A stretch of 64,000 nt of DNA from an uncultured Eubacterium sp. (GCA_949959185.1 CATLIX010000005.1:33814-97813), one strand, 5' to 3'; counted from the first letter of the stretch, positions 44,688 to 55,112 are shown. Translations and numbers: made by a program. Notes: generated by a model not told the origin, from the letters alone.

Positions 44688-47600
44688 TTACATCCTTCCG
44701 TCAAAGAATCCCAGCGTTGCCAGTGCCTCCAGTCCATGGTTCAGGTAGTTTCCGTCCGGCATGGGCCATTTGAATCCAAGACGGTAAAGGGCCTTTGTGG
44801 TAAAGCTGTTGTCCCCGTCTATGTATGCGGAGCTGTTATCTTTATCGCTGGAAGAATATGCAATCAGTCCTGCTATCAGCTCATTTTTCTCCTCATTTTC
44901 CAGAGCCTGATTCAGGGCATTCCGGAATTCTTCATCTGTTACAGCCGCAATGGGAATCCCCAGCCGGTTCATCTGCTCAATCACATCCGCCATCTGTATC
45001 AGGTAGCTGCTGTAAGCATGGAATACCGTGAAATCCCCCTGAGAGGAGGCCAGTTTTACAATGGCTTCCGCAGTGGAGTCAATGGGAGAAAATTCTGCCG
45101 GCATATCCAGCATGGAAACCGGGAATTTTCCAAGGGCCACATAACCCCGCAGGGTGCGCATAAATCCGTTTGTCACGGAATTAATCTGGAATTCCCCGTC
45201 GCTGACCCGGCTCATCAGGTTGCCCACCCGAATCACCCTGCCTTTCATACCGGAAGCGGCCGCCTCCAGCACTGCCTGTTCCGCCCGGAACTTGGTGTCT
45301 ATATATTTATTGTTCAGGCTCTGGCCAAAATACAGCTCATGTTCATGGAGCTTCTTCTCCGGCGGGAATTTACCGCCCACATTTTCTCCCGCAATACTTA
45401 CGGTGGAAATCTGAATCAGCTCACGTCCGGTATTCTGGCACAGCCGAATCAGATTCAGCACGCCCTGGTAATTCACCTGCTCCAGGATATCATCTGCGGA
45501 AAAATGCTTCACACATGCGGCGCAGTTAATAATTCTGTCAAAATCATACGCTGCCAGTCCCTCCACCTGCTCTGCATTGGTAATGTCGCCTTCAATCAGG
45601 CGTATTCTGTTTCCGAACAGTTCCTCGCAGGGATTGCTGAAATAGTACACCAGCATACTCTTTAACCGTGTTTCGAGAGAAGATGATTTTCCTCTCCGAA
45701 TCAGGCAGTAAATAATATTGTCCTCATGGTCAATCATATATTTTAATATATGGGCGCCCAGGAAACCATTTGCCCCGGTCAGAAGCACATTTCCAATGGA
45801 AGATGGGCGGATTTCATCCACATGCTCCTCCGTATTTCGCTGTAACATCTGTTCCAGCCCGGTGTGCGCTTCCTGATTATCCGGTACATTCCCGTCTCCT
45901 GCCTCCTTCTGTTCCATTTCCTGAATATGGCGTTCCAGCAGGAGGGGCGTCTTATAATCAAACAAATCTGCGTAGGACACCTTTATTCCCGCGCTCATAC
46001 ACTTCATGGCCACCTTGGAAGCTGACAGGGAGGTTCCTCCGTTCTCAAAGAAATCATCCTCAATTCCAATCTGTTCCACACCCAGAGCCATCTCAAAAAT
46101 CTCACACAGCTTACGCTGAAGTTCTGTCCGGGGTTTCACATAATTTTTATTCTCCACAGTATATTCCGGCTCCGGCAAAGCCCGTTTGTCCACCTTGCCG
46201 TTGTTGGTCAGCGGCAGTTCCGGAAGCTGCATGAGCACACTGGGCACCATATAAGGCGTCAGATACTTCTGCATAAAACCGGTAAGGTTCTGCTTCTCCA
46301 CCTGGCTCTCCGCCACGAAATAACCGCACAGGAACTGGCTGGAGTCTTTTTCTTTCACAAGAACCACACTGGATTTCACCGTGGGATACTGGTTCATAAC
46401 ATTCTCAATCTCATCCAGCTCCACCCGCAGGCCTCTGAGCTTCACCTGGTTATCCATGCGCCCCATAAATTCAATTTTTCCATGATGGTTCCATTTTGCC
46501 AGATCGCCGCTGCGGTAGGCATTACTGCCTTCAAAGGAAATAAATTTGTCCTTTGTCAGCTCCGGCTTGCCCACATAACCTCTACCTACGCCGTTTCCAA
46601 TAATCAGAAGTTCTCCCGGTACCCCTGCCGGCAGCAGGTTACGGTAACGGTCAATCATCACCATCTTAATATTAGCCATGGGCTTTCCAATGGTAATCCT
46701 GTCTTCTGTTACCTGATCAAAGGCACAGCCAATGGTGGTTTCCGTAGGCCCGTACCCGTTATATACAATGGCTTCCGTACCCAAAGCTCTGATTTTCTCA
46801 TAAAGGGCTTCCGGAAATGCTTCCGCCCCCACATTGAAGACCTTTATGCGGGATAATGCTTTTTTCATCTCCGGCATATCAATAATGTTAATCAGAAATG
46901 AGGGCGTACAGGTCATCATGTCCACTCCGTAATCCAGAATCAGACTGGAAAGAGCCAGCGGGTTGTGAATTTCCTCTTCGTTTGCCATGCAGACCGTAAT
47001 TCCGTGATACAGCGGAATACACTCCTCCAGAATGGACACGTCAAAGGTAATGGCCGCAAATGCCAGAGACACGGTGGCATTGTACACATAAGACTGAGCC
47101 TCCACATTAAAGGGATTGTTGTCCACGTAATTTACCAGGTTCCGGTGCTCTATCATAACGCCCTTGGGTTTTCCGGTGGAACCGGAGGTATAAATACAGT
47201 AACAGAGCTGTTCCGGCCGGACGTCCACCGTTGGGTTCTCCGTATTTTTACCCTCTGCCAGCAGTTCTTCCACTGTCAGCACTCTGGCGGAAAGGCCCTG
47301 AACCAGAGGTTTGCGTTCCCTGGACAGTTCTTCCGGCATCAGGATAAATTCTGCCCCGGAATCTTCCATAATGTAACGGATTCTCTCATCGGGATATTCC
47401 GGGTCAATGGGCAGGAATGCACCTCCTGCTTTCATAATACCCTGCCTTGCGGCATAGACGTCCACGGTTCTCGGCAGCATAACGCCCACCATCTGTTCCG
47501 GTTTCAGTCCCAGTTCCAGCAAATGGTTTGCAATTTTGTTCGCATTTTCATTCAGTTCCCGGAAAGTCAGCTTCCTGCCGCAGGCAATCACCGCTGTTTT

Positions 47601-50600
47601 ATCCGGATAGAGAGAAACCTGACGCTCAAAGAGACGGTTGGCTGTGGTCTGTTCCACCGGATAATCCGTTTTATTATAGCCGTCCAGCTCTTTACGTGCT
47701 TTCGCACTAACCATGGAAATCTCTTTTAACCGGTTCTTCTTCTGGAATTCCTGAACCACCGTAATCATGCTGTCCGTAAATCCTGCGATAGTGCTCTCCT
47801 CATACATATCCTTCCGGTATTCTGTCTGGTACAGGATTTCATCGCCGTCGATGATTACATCCACGGAAATAGGAGCCTTCGCCGTATCCAGAGAGAGTTC
47901 TTCCTGTTCCGCTTTTTCTCCGGCTATTTCCCCAAATCGGAAATTATCGCCCTGGAAGGCAAACATCAAATCCGCCCGGATTCCGTAAGTCCTGCTGATT
48001 TCTCCAAAGGAATAAATGTCATGGTTCATACTGTTCATCAACTGTTCCCCGGTTGCCCGAAGGAAATCTCCGACCTGCTGTTCTCCGTCCAGCTTACAGT
48101 AAACCGGAAGGGTTTTTACCAGCATATTGATGGTGGATGCCAGTCTGGAATCATTTCTGCCGTTGTAAATAGTAGTAAATACTGCTTCTTCTTTGTAAAC
48201 ATACTGCCCCGTCACGAAACCAAAGGCCGCTGTAAACAATGCGTTCATGGTAATCTTCTGAGATTTGCAGAACTTTTGCAGCTCCTTACGATTTATCTGC
48301 TCTGTCCTCCGGTACATACCCGGCCTGGGCCTGTCGTTCTTCCTGCAGTCTTTTGCCGGCAGAAAATCCGTATCGCAGCCTTTAAATATGGAATCATAAT
48401 ATTCTTTTGCCAGAGAATATTCCGGCCCCTCCAGCAGTTTCTGCTCCATCAGAGAGACTTCAAACCCGCTGAACTCCTCCTGCCGGGGCACATTGCCTTC
48501 ATAAGCACGGTTCACATCCCGCAGGAAAATGCCGCAGGATTCCCCGTCGCTGATAATATGATGAAATTCCAGAAACAAGTATTTTCCATCCGATGTATCG
48601 TATAACTGAATGCGGAACAGACGGTCCCCCAGAAGCTGGTAGGGCTTCACCAGTTCTTCCCGGCACAGGGAAGTTCTGATTTCCGCTTCAAAAGGCTGGC
48701 TGTCATTGCGCTTCTGGCGTATATCGCCGTTTTCATCCATATACAACGTGGTTTTGATATAGGGATGGGCCTCTACCGTCTCTTCCACTGCCCGTTTCAG
48801 CCACTGCAAATCCACCTGTTTTCCAAGACGGAACAGGAATGGAATATTGTAAATCGTCGTTCCCGGATTGGCTGCGCATTCCACAAAAATGCCGTTCTGA
48901 GTCTGGGTTAAGGGATAATCTTCCTGCTTCTCATAGACTTCCCCCTGGCCTTTCTGACCTGTCAGGAACTTCTCCAGCTTTTCCACCGTATCATGTTCCT
49001 TTAAATCTTTATTCCGAATCACTGCCCCGTCAAAGGCTTCTGAAAGCAGCACATTTAATTTTACCGCTCCAATGGATGTGAGTCCCGCCTTATAAATATC
49101 CGTGGTCACGCCAAATTCCCTGTGGCCCACCACTTCTGCCACACAGTCAAAAATTTTCTCCTGGATTTCTCCCTCCGGCAGAACAAGTGTTTCCTGCTTC
49201 CGCTCCGGCATGGGCAGGGCCCGCTTATTTACCTTCTGATTCTGATTCAGGGGAATTTCATCTATCTGCATGGTGACTGCCGGAACCATATAAGGCGGCT
49301 TGCTCTCCTCAATAAAACCGTGCAGCGCGTCCACATCCACCGTCTCATCGCTTACCACATAGGCGGCAATGTATTTTCCTCCGGAAGGCTCGTCAAAAGC
49401 TGCCACCGTGGCGTCTTTAATCCCCGGAAATCTGCGGATGATTTCCTCCACCTCAGTCAGCTCAATGCGGAATCCACGGATTTTCACCTGTCCGTCCCGT
49501 CTGCCGATAAACTGAACATTTCCGTCCGGCAGAAAACGCACGATATCTCCTGTATGGTAGATCCTGTCATAGCCTTCCCGTCTGCAGAAAGGATTTTCCG
49601 TATAGACTTCCTGTGTCTTCTCCGGCCGGTTCAGGTACCCTCTGGACACCTGATAACCTGCGATACACAGTTCCCCCGGTACCCCTGCCGGAAGCCTTCT
49701 GCCCTGGCTGTCCAGCACATACAGCTTCATATTATCCAGCGGTTTTCCAATGGGGAATTCCGCCTCATATTCCCGGAAGGGATAAGTCGTGGAAAAAACA
49801 GTACATTCCGTAGGCCCGTACACATTGTAATACCTGGTGCTGCCTTCCGGCTCAAAGGGCGTCAGGGCCTCCCCGCCCATGGACAGATACTGAAGTGTCT
49901 CATGCTTCATACTGGTGGCAAAAGCCCGTCCTATCTGAGTAGTCATAAAGGAGTGGGTGACCTTATGCTCTCTGAAATACTCATCCAGCCCCTGTAAATC
50001 CAGACGGATGGATTCATCAATAATATGTACCTCTCCGCCGGTAATCAGTGCGGGATACATATCCATCATATTGGCGTCAAAGCCATAGCTGGCATAAGCG
50101 GCCACATGGCTCTCTTCTGTCAGCTCATAATACCTCCGGTACCAGTGGCAGAATGCCGCGATATTGCCGTGCTCCAGCATACAGCCCTTGGGCACTCCCG
50201 TGGAGCCGGAAGTATATAACAGGATAAACAAATCTTCCGGTTTCGGAGGCTCCGGAATCTGCTCCGCTTCCGGCAGAGACGAAATCTCCTTCGTCAGAAA
50301 TGTCTGCCCCTGCCATTCCGGTACCAGCGGCAGCAGTTCTTCGTCGGCAATCAGAAGTTTTACATCGGCGTCTTTCATCATAAATTCCAGCCGCTCTTTG
50401 GGGTAAGTGGGATCCAGAGGCTGGTAGGCCCCTCCTGCCTTGGATACTCCAAGGGAGGCAATGGCCATAAATTCGCACCTTGGAATCAGCACGGCCACCG
50501 CCTGCTCTCTGCCAATCCCCACACCTGCCAGATAAGCGGCAAGACGGTCTGTCATATCGTCCACCTGTCTGTAGGTATAGTTCCTGTCCTGATATACCAC

Positions 50601-53600
50601 TGCAATGCGCTCCGGAGTCTTTTCGGCCTGTTCCCGGAACAAATCCACAATGGTTTTGCTCCTGTCATACGCTGCTTCCGTCTGATTCATCCTGTCCAGA
50701 AGCTGAATATCCAGTTCCGATACCAGGGAAATCTCCCGGAAGGTTTCACAGGAAAGCATTCCCTTTAACACCTGCTGCAGCATCCTCAGCAGGCCTCTCG
50801 CCGTCTCCTCCCGATAGCAGTCCACCCGGTATTCCAGGGAAATCTCGTAACCCTCCCGGTTCTTCATCACCATCACGGAAATATCCGCCTGCACATCTCC
50901 GGTGGCAAGGGGCCGGGCCGGATACTGTTCCCCTTCCAGCGTCAGTCCGTTCAGCATTTCTCCCTGATATACAAACAGAATATCTGACGCAACTCCGTAA
51001 TTTCCGGCCAGCTCCGCAAAAGAAATACAGTCGTGGCTCATCAGTTCGTAGAATTCCTGCTGGAATTCCTGCAGAGCGGTTTCCACCGGACTGGTTTCCT
51101 CCCAGGAGCGGTAAACAGGCAGCGTCCGGACGAACATTCCTGTAGACTGCGACAGATTTACACTGTGCCGCCCGTTGTTTACCGTGCAGAAACAGCTCTT
51201 ATTTTCCCCGCTGTATTTACCCAGAACATAGGAAAATGCGCCCAGAAACAGAGTGTTCTCGGAAATCCCTTTCTGTCTTGCAAACTGCTCCACCTCCATA
51301 CAGGAAACTTCTTCTCCCAGAGACAGCCTTACCTCTCTGCTTCGAGGGCTGACTGTCTGTACTTTATAATCCTTCCGCAGAGATTCTCCCGGTTCTTCTC
51401 CCTCCAGCCTGCTTCTGAAATACGCCTGTGCTGCCTGATACCGGGGCGTTTCTTTCAGGGTTTCCTCATAAACTGCCATATCCGTCATGGATATTTCTTC
51501 CGCCTTCGGCTCCTTCCCCTGATACAGCAGGGATATTTCATCCAGAAATACCTTTGTGGAAGTACCGTCAAAGATAATATGGTGCACATCAAACAGAAAA
51601 TAACAGCGTCCCCTGCTCTCATATAAGGCCATGCGGTACAGAGGTTCCCCTTCCAGAGAGAATGGACGGACGAAAGCCTTCTTCACTTCCTCCATATCTT
51701 CCGTTTTCCCTGTCTCAACCTCCGCTTTCAGGAATTCCGGATGCATCACCATGGATGGAACCCCGTTGCTCAATGCAATATTGATTCCAAAGGACGGATG
51801 AGCAGCCACCGCCTTTTGTACCGCCTGAATAAACCGGTCTTTGTCAAGGGTTCCCGGCAATTCACAGCACATTGGTATATTGTACATGGTTCCTTCCGGC
51901 TCATTGATACACTCCAGATAAACCCCCATCTGAGAATCTGTCAGGGGAAATTCTTTCCGTTTCCCGGTATATTTTGGGATTACATCCTCCTCTGTTTCGG
52001 CCAGAAGACCCGCAATCTTTTCCGGCGTCCTTCCCCTTAAAATCAGCTCCGGCGTTACAGCAGATTCTTCCAGAATTTCCGCCAGCTTCAGTACATTGAT
52101 GGAATCGCCGCCCAGTCTGAAGAAATCATCTTCCCTTCCCACGGTTCCGCAGTGAAGGACTTCCTCAAAACCTTTGCAGATACTCCGCTCTCTGTCATTT
52201 TCCGGCTCTTTGTATTCCGCCTTGTATTCGTCCATATCCGGCGGCAGCAACACGGTACGATCCAGCTTGCCGTTGGTATTTTTGGGCAGAGCTTCCAGCC
52301 GTTTGAAAAAACGGGGCACCATATAGTCCGGCAGATTTTCTTTCAGGGAAGCGCGAATCCTCCCTTCTATTCCGGCGGAAGGCTCCGTCTGTTCTTCTGC
52401 CACATAATAGCCGCAGAGATAATTCTGGCCGTTCTTATCCTGAAAATCTTTCACAACTGCATTTTCCACGCCCGGCACTGCCGCCATCTGAATTTCAACT
52501 TCCCCGGTTTCCACCCGCTGCCCGTTGATTTTCACCATCCAGTCTTTCCGGTTCATATAGAGGTAATTCCCGTCCGGCAGTTTTTTTACCATATCCCCCG
52601 TATGTACCAGAACTTTTCCGTCTTCCTGTTTCTGAAAGGTCCGTGCAGTCTGTTCCGGCAGATTCAGATATTCTTCCGCAAGAATGCCCCGAATGCACAG
52701 TTCTCCTTCTTCTCCTTCCGGAACCTCGTTCCCTTCTCTATCCAGCAGGAAAAATTCCAGCCCTCCTATCGGTTTGCCAATAGGTGTATTGGCCATGGCT
52801 TCTTCTATCTTATAGAAGGCCGCGGCCGCGGCAGTTTCACTGGCACCATAACAATTATATATCTCAAATCCGTCTCCCACAAGATTTGATACGCGTTCGC
52901 TTCCGGTAAGCACTATCTTCAGCGCCTTCCCTTTGTTCCGGAACAGACGCAGTATCTGGGGGCTGATAAAGCTGCAGACAATATCATGTTCGGCAAAATA
53001 ATCTTCCATCAGGCGCACGTCTTTGCGCACTTCCTCCCCCAGAATATGGACACAGCCTCCGCCGCTTAACACGCTATAGCATTCCATAATCAGAACTACA
53101 AAAGACAGGGGAGCCGTCGACGCCATCACATTCTGTTCATACAGGCCGACTACATGTTTCGTCCGCCAGATTCCCTGTGAAAAGCTGGCCATGGCATGAA
53201 CGATACCCTTGGGACGTCCTGTGGAACCGGAGGTATAGACAATCATCGCCCGGCTTCTGTCCTGCCTTATCTGATATTCCACCGGCTCAAACTGCCTGAT
53301 ATCCGCAAACCAGTCTGCATCAATCTTTACCGCTGCCTGGCAGTCCTTCTGAATATAGTCAAGACGTTCCCTGGGATATTCCGGCAGCACAGGAACAAAG
53401 GCTGCGCCCGCCATCAGAATCCCCAGTTCCGCCGCCACATACTCCATTCTCCGGTCCATACATACCAGAACCGCTGCTCCGCCTGTGATGTTGGAGCGAA
53501 GAAGTTTTGCCGCCGCTCTGCGGCCTAAATCATCCAGTTCCCGATACGTTGTGCTCCGGGTTCCATGGTAGTCCACAATGGCTGTTTTTTCCGGATACTC

Positions 53601-53636
53601 CTGTACCATACGCTGAAAATCATCCAAAAAATTCAT
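44688..53636 (-). CDS. Three-module nonribosomal peptide synthetase with terminal reductase
   Basis: 2982 aa in domain order A1 (1-470), T1 (Ser 512), C1 (560-985), A2 (1000-1480), T2 (Ser 1521), C2 (1570-1985), A3 (2000-2490), T3 (Ser 2536), R (2610-2982). Condensation motifs HHIIFDG (685-691) and HHIISDG (1692-1698) are intact; A motifs YTSGSTG, and the catalytic Lys in NTNGKLD, NQNQKVN and NNGKVDK are present. In A1 the Asp that binds the alpha-amino group is replaced by Val (V180 in PLSFVVLIM), whereas A2 (FDANMMD) and A3 (FDVSILE) keep it. R has TGANGFLG and YxxxK (YIDTK). The product should be a tri-unit aldehyde or alcohol starting with an atypical acid. Specificity cannot be read with confidence. 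The thioester reductase replaces a thioesterase. Confidence 0.95.
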   Translation of the reverse strand: MNFLDDFQRMVQEYPEKTAIVDYHGTRSTTYRELDDLGRRAAAKLLRSNITGGAAVLVCMDRRMEYVAAELGILMAGAAFVPVLPEYPRERLDYIQKDCQAAVKIDADWFADIRQFEPVEYQIRQDRSRAMIVYTSGSTGRPKGIVHAMASFSQGIWRTKHVVGLYEQNVMASTAPLSFVVLIMECYSVLSGGGCVHILGEEVRKDVRLMEDYFAEHDIVCSFISPQILRLFRNKGKALKIVLTGSERVSNLVGDGFEIYNCYGASETAAAAAFYKIEEAMANTPIGKPIGGLEFFLLDREGNEVPEGEEGELCIRGILAEEYLNLPEQTARTFQKQEDGKVLVHTGDMVKKLPDGNYLYMNRKDWMVKINGQRVETGEVEIQMAAVPGVENAVVKDFQDKNGQNYLCGYYVAEEQTEPSAGIEGRIRASLKENLPDYMVPRFFKRLEALPKNTNGKLDRTVLLPPDMDEYKAEYKEPENDRERSICKGFEEVLHCGTVGREDDFFRLGGDSINVLKLAEILEESAVTPELILRGRTPEKIAGLLAETEEDVIPKYTGKRKEFPLTDSQMGVYLECINEPEGTMYNIPMCCELPGTLDKDRFIQAVQKAVAAHPSFGINIALSNGVPSMVMHPEFLKAEVETGKTEDMEEVKKAFVRPFSLEGEPLYRMALYESRGRCYFLFDVHHIIFDGTSTKVFLDEISLLYQGKEPKAEEISMTDMAVYEETLKETPRYQAAQAYFRSRLEGEEPGESLRKDYKVQTVSPRSREVRLSLGEEVSCMEVEQFARQKGISENTLFLGAFSYVLGKYSGENKSCFCTVNNGRHSVNLSQSTGMFVRTLPVYRSWEETSPVETALQEFQQEFYELMSHDCISFAELAGNYGVASDILFVYQGEMLNGLTLEGEQYPARPLATGDVQADISVMVMKNREGYEISLEYRVDCYREETARGLLRMLQQVLKGMLSCETFREISLVSELDIQLLDRMNQTEAAYDRSKTIVDLFREQAEKTPERIAVVYQDRNYTYRQVDDMTDRLAAYLAGVGIGREQAVAVLIPRCEFMAIASLGVSKAGGAYQPLDPTYPKERLEFMMKDADVKLLIADEELLPLVPEWQGQTFLTKEISSLPEAEQIPEPPKPEDLFILLYTSGSTGVPKGCMLEHGNIAAFCHWYRRYYELTEESHVAAYASYGFDANMMDMYPALITGGEVHIIDESIRLDLQGLDEYFREHKVTHSFMTTQIGRAFATSMKHETLQYLSMGGEALTPFEPEGSTRYYNVYGPTECTVFSTTYPFREYEAEFPIGKPLDNMKLYVLDSQGRRLPAGVPGELCIAGYQVSRGYLNRPEKTQEVYTENPFCRREGYDRIYHTGDIVRFLPDGNVQFIGRRDGQVKIRGFRIELTEVEEIIRRFPGIKDATVAAFDEPSGGKYIAAYVVSDETVDVDALHGFIEESKPPYMVPAVTMQIDEIPLNQNQKVNKRALPMPERKQETLVLPEGEIQEKIFDCVAEVVGHREFGVTTDIYKAGLTSIGAVKLNVLLSEAFDGAVIRNKDLKEHDTVEKLEKFLTGQKGQGEVYEKQEDYPLTQTQNGIFVECAANPGTTIYNIPFLFRLGKQVDLQWLKRAVEETVEAHPYIKTTLYMDENGDIRQKRNDSQPFEAEIRTSLCREELVKPYQLLGDRLFRIQLYDTSDGKYLFLEFHHIISDGESCGIFLRDVNRAYEGNVPRQEEFSGFEVSLMEQKLLEGPEYSLAKEYYDSIFKGCDTDFLPAKDCRKNDRPRPGMYRRTEQINRKELQKFCKSQKITMNALFTAAFGFVTGQYVYKEEAVFTTIYNGRNDSRLASTINMLVKTLPVYCKLDGEQQVGDFLRATGEQLMNSMNHDIYSFGEISRTYGIRADLMFAFQGDNFRFGEIAGEKAEQEELSLDTAKAPISVDVIIDGDEILYQTEYRKDMYEESTIAGFTDSMITVVQEFQKKNRLKEISMVSAKARKELDGYNKTDYPVEQTTANRLFERQVSLYPDKTAVIACGRKLTFRELNENANKIANHLLELGLKPEQMVGVMLPRTVDVYAARQGIMKAGGAFLPIDPEYPDERIRYIMEDSGAEFILMPEELSRERKPLVQGLSARVLTVEELLAEGKNTENPTVDVRPEQLCYCIYTSGSTGKPKGVMIEHRNLVNYVDNNPFNVEAQSYVYNATVSLAFAAITFDVSILEECIPLYHGITVCMANEEEIHNPLALSSLILDYGVDMMTCTPSFLINIIDMPEMKKALSRIKVFNVGAEAFPEALYEKIRALGTEAIVYNGYGPTETTIGCAFDQVTEDRITIGKPMANIKMVMIDRYRNLLPAGVPGELLIIGNGVGRGYVGKPELTKDKFISFEGSNAYRSGDLAKWNHHGKIEFMGRMDNQVKLRGLRVELDEIENVMNQYPTVKSSVVLVKEKDSSQFLCGYFVAESQVEKQNLTGFMQKYLTPYMVPSVLMQLPELPLTNNGKVDKRALPEPEYTVENKNYVKPRTELQRKLCEIFEMALGVEQIGIEDDFFENGGTSLSASKVAMKCMSAGIKVSYADLFDYKTPLLLERHIQEMEQKEAGDGNVPDNQEAHTGLEQMLQRNTEEHVDEIRPSSIGNVLLTGANGFLGAHILKYMIDHEDNIIYCLIRRGKSSSLETRLKSMLVYYFSNPCEELFGNRIRLIEGDITNAEQVEGLAAYDFDRIINCAACVKHFSADDILEQVNYQGVLNLIRLCQNTGRELIQISTVSIAGENVGGKFPPEKKLHEHELYFGQSLNNKYIDTKFRAEQAVLEAAASGMKGRVIRVGNLMSRVSDGEFQINSVTNGFMRTLRGYVALGKFPVSMLDMPAEFSPIDSTAEAIVKLASSQGDFTVFHAYSSYLIQMADVIEQMNRLGIPIAAVTDEEFRNALNQALENEEKNELIAGLIAYSSSDKDNSSAYIDGDNSFTTKALYRLGFKWPMPDGNYLNHGLEALATLGFFDGRM

Positions 53637-53665
53637 ATATTTCCTCCTTCCGGGTCAGATTAATG

Positions 53666-54781
53666 TTACTCTTTTTCGGGAGATACCGGATTCTGTTTCA
53701 GATAGGTTTCCACCCTCGTCCTGACATTTTCCCGCAGATTTTCGTAATAAAAGTCATAGTCATGGCCATGCAGGCTCTCCGGCCCGAACAGCTCTGCCGG
53801 AGCATAGTCCGCATCCTTTGCCGTACAGATGACCACGCCCCGTTCCGTATCCAGCTGCGCGTCTGCAATTCCCTGGATAATTTCATACTCTCCCGTTTCC
53901 TCATTCAGAATGCGGCTTCCCAGATTCTCCTCAAATCCGGCATAAGTATCATCCCGGCTCCAGTTAATTGGATTAATACTTATGGCGCCCGGTTCCACCA
54001 CCAGATTATCCTGCCCTTTGTTTCCTGTCCCTTCCGTGTTCCAGGATACAATCACACCCGTGTCGTCAGCGCCTTCGGCAAATTTCAGATAAGGGTGTTC
54101 CTCCAGAAAGGTTTCGGTAATGGAAAATCCGATGGGATATGCCGCCACCATGCGCTCATAGTATTCCGGATGGGCCTGCATATACTCTCCCAGAACAATT
54201 TTCGTCATAATGGAGCCCTGAGAATGTCCCGCAATGATAAAGGGCCTGCCTTCGTTATAATGCTCGAAATAATAATCCAGAGCGGCATATATGTCTGTGC
54301 GCTGTTCCTTCCTCTGATATGCTTCCAGTTCTTCATGGCTTAAGCCTGAAACCCGGTAAATATTGCTCTGCCGGTAGAATGGAGCAAACACATTGGTGGA
54401 TTCCTCAAAAACCGTCCCCTGGTTCCCGTAAACATCCCTGGCTCTGTCCTGCACCTTCTGATTGTCAATATCGCAGATTGGTTTTGCATCTTCTGAATCA
54501 TCCAGGTAACAGGTGGGATAAATATAAAAGGTATCTACCTCATGGGTGATTTCCGGAATCTTCATCCAGTTTTCTTTTTTTGAATAATCCGAAGGCGTCC
54601 CTTCCAAATCTGTAATTTCAAAGGAATCCGCCTTCTCCTGTGATTCCTCTCCCGTTTCTTTTCCTGCATCTGCAGGCTGTTTTTCCTGACTGCTGCAGGC
54701 CAGACAGCCGCAGAGCAGAAGGCAGAATGCCAGCACGGCTATCCTGCTCCGGATGCGGGAAATCTCCATACTTTTTCTCAT
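53666..54781 (-). CDS. Lipoprotein esterase, DUF3089 alpha/beta hydrolase
   Basis: 371 aa from ATG 54781, 9 nt after AGGAGG. A signal peptide precedes a lipobox-like LLCGC at about residue 23 and a Ser/Glu-rich linker. The mature protein has YIYPTCYLDD, then IAGHSQGSIM, the GxSxG nucleophile, and a late His near GPESLHGHDYDF. The DUF3089 family consists of such alpha/beta hydrolases. It is the first gene of the NRPS operon and ends 29 nt before the NRPS start. It may process the exported peptide outside the cell, give self-protection or act on another substrate; this is inference. Confidence 0.85.
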   Translation of the reverse strand: MRKSMEISRIRSRIAVLAFCLLLCGCLACSSQEKQPADAGKETGEESQEKADSFEITDLEGTPSDYSKKENWMKIPEITHEVDTFYIYPTCYLDDSEDAKPICDIDNQKVQDRARDVYGNQGTVFEESTNVFAPFYRQSNIYRVSGLSHEELEAYQRKEQRTDIYAALDYYFEHYNEGRPFIIAGHSQGSIMTKIVLGEYMQAHPEYYERMVAAYPIGFSITETFLEEHPYLKFAEGADDTGVIVSWNTEGTGNKGQDNLVVEPGAISINPINWSRDDTYAGFEENLGSRILNEETGEYEIIQGIADAQLDTERGVVICTAKDADYAPAELFGPESLHGHDYDFYYENLRENVRTRVETYLKQNPVSPEKE

Positions 54782-54813
54782 AAATGCGTACCTCCTGATG
54801 ATGTAATGGCTCA

Positions 54814-54850
54814 GAATCCCGCAGCAGGGACAATCAGAAGCGCGGGATTC
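54814..54850 (-). promoter_or_regulatory. Leader hairpin of the NRPS operon
   Basis: GAATCCCGC (54814-54822) and GCGGGATTC (54842-54850) form a perfect 9-bp stem with a 19-nt loop, 33 nt upstream of the esterase ATG. It is in the transcribed leader if the TATAAT at 54898-54903 is used. No T run follows in the minus direction, so it is not an evident terminator; a protein- or RNA-binding element or 5' stabiliser is possible. Confidence 0.5.
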
Positions 54851-54897
54851 CAGACTCGGAGTGCGTCTGAAAAATATTTTCAAACACACTCCGGCAT

Positions 54898-54925
54898 ATT
54901 ATAAAGCCACTATAACATTTCCAAA
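54898..54925 (-). promoter_or_regulatory. Putative promoter of the esterase-NRPS operon
   Basis: Minus strand TATAAT (plus 54898-54903) is a perfect -10. The best -35 at 16-17 bp, TTTGGA/TTTTGG, is weak, which would fit positive control by a regulator such as the LytTR protein encoded just upstream. The remaining upstream sequence (to 55112) contains no gene; a 9-bp stem hairpin occurs at 55082-55108. Confidence 0.5.
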
Positions 54926-55081
54926 ATCGGAATTCTATAAGATGGGATATTTCATGACTGTTCAGGGACAAAAAATACCCTGGCAAACTGACATGTGAAC
55001 TGAAAGAACTTCATGCAGGTAAAACTTCGATATTTAACAGCCTGCACAATGTCCTGAAACATTGAAAATCTATTGTATATC

Positions 55082-55108
55082 AGACGGATATTCCGCATTT
55101 ATCCGTCT
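55082..55108 (-). terminator. Hairpin after the LytTR gene, weak terminator
   Basis: AGACGGATA and TATCCGTCT (55082-55090 and 55100-55108) form a 9-bp stem starting 5 nt after the stop of the LytTR gene. The T run required of a classical terminator is missing on the minus strand, so read-through toward the NRPS operon is possible. Confidence 0.35.
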
Positions 55109-55112
55109 CATT

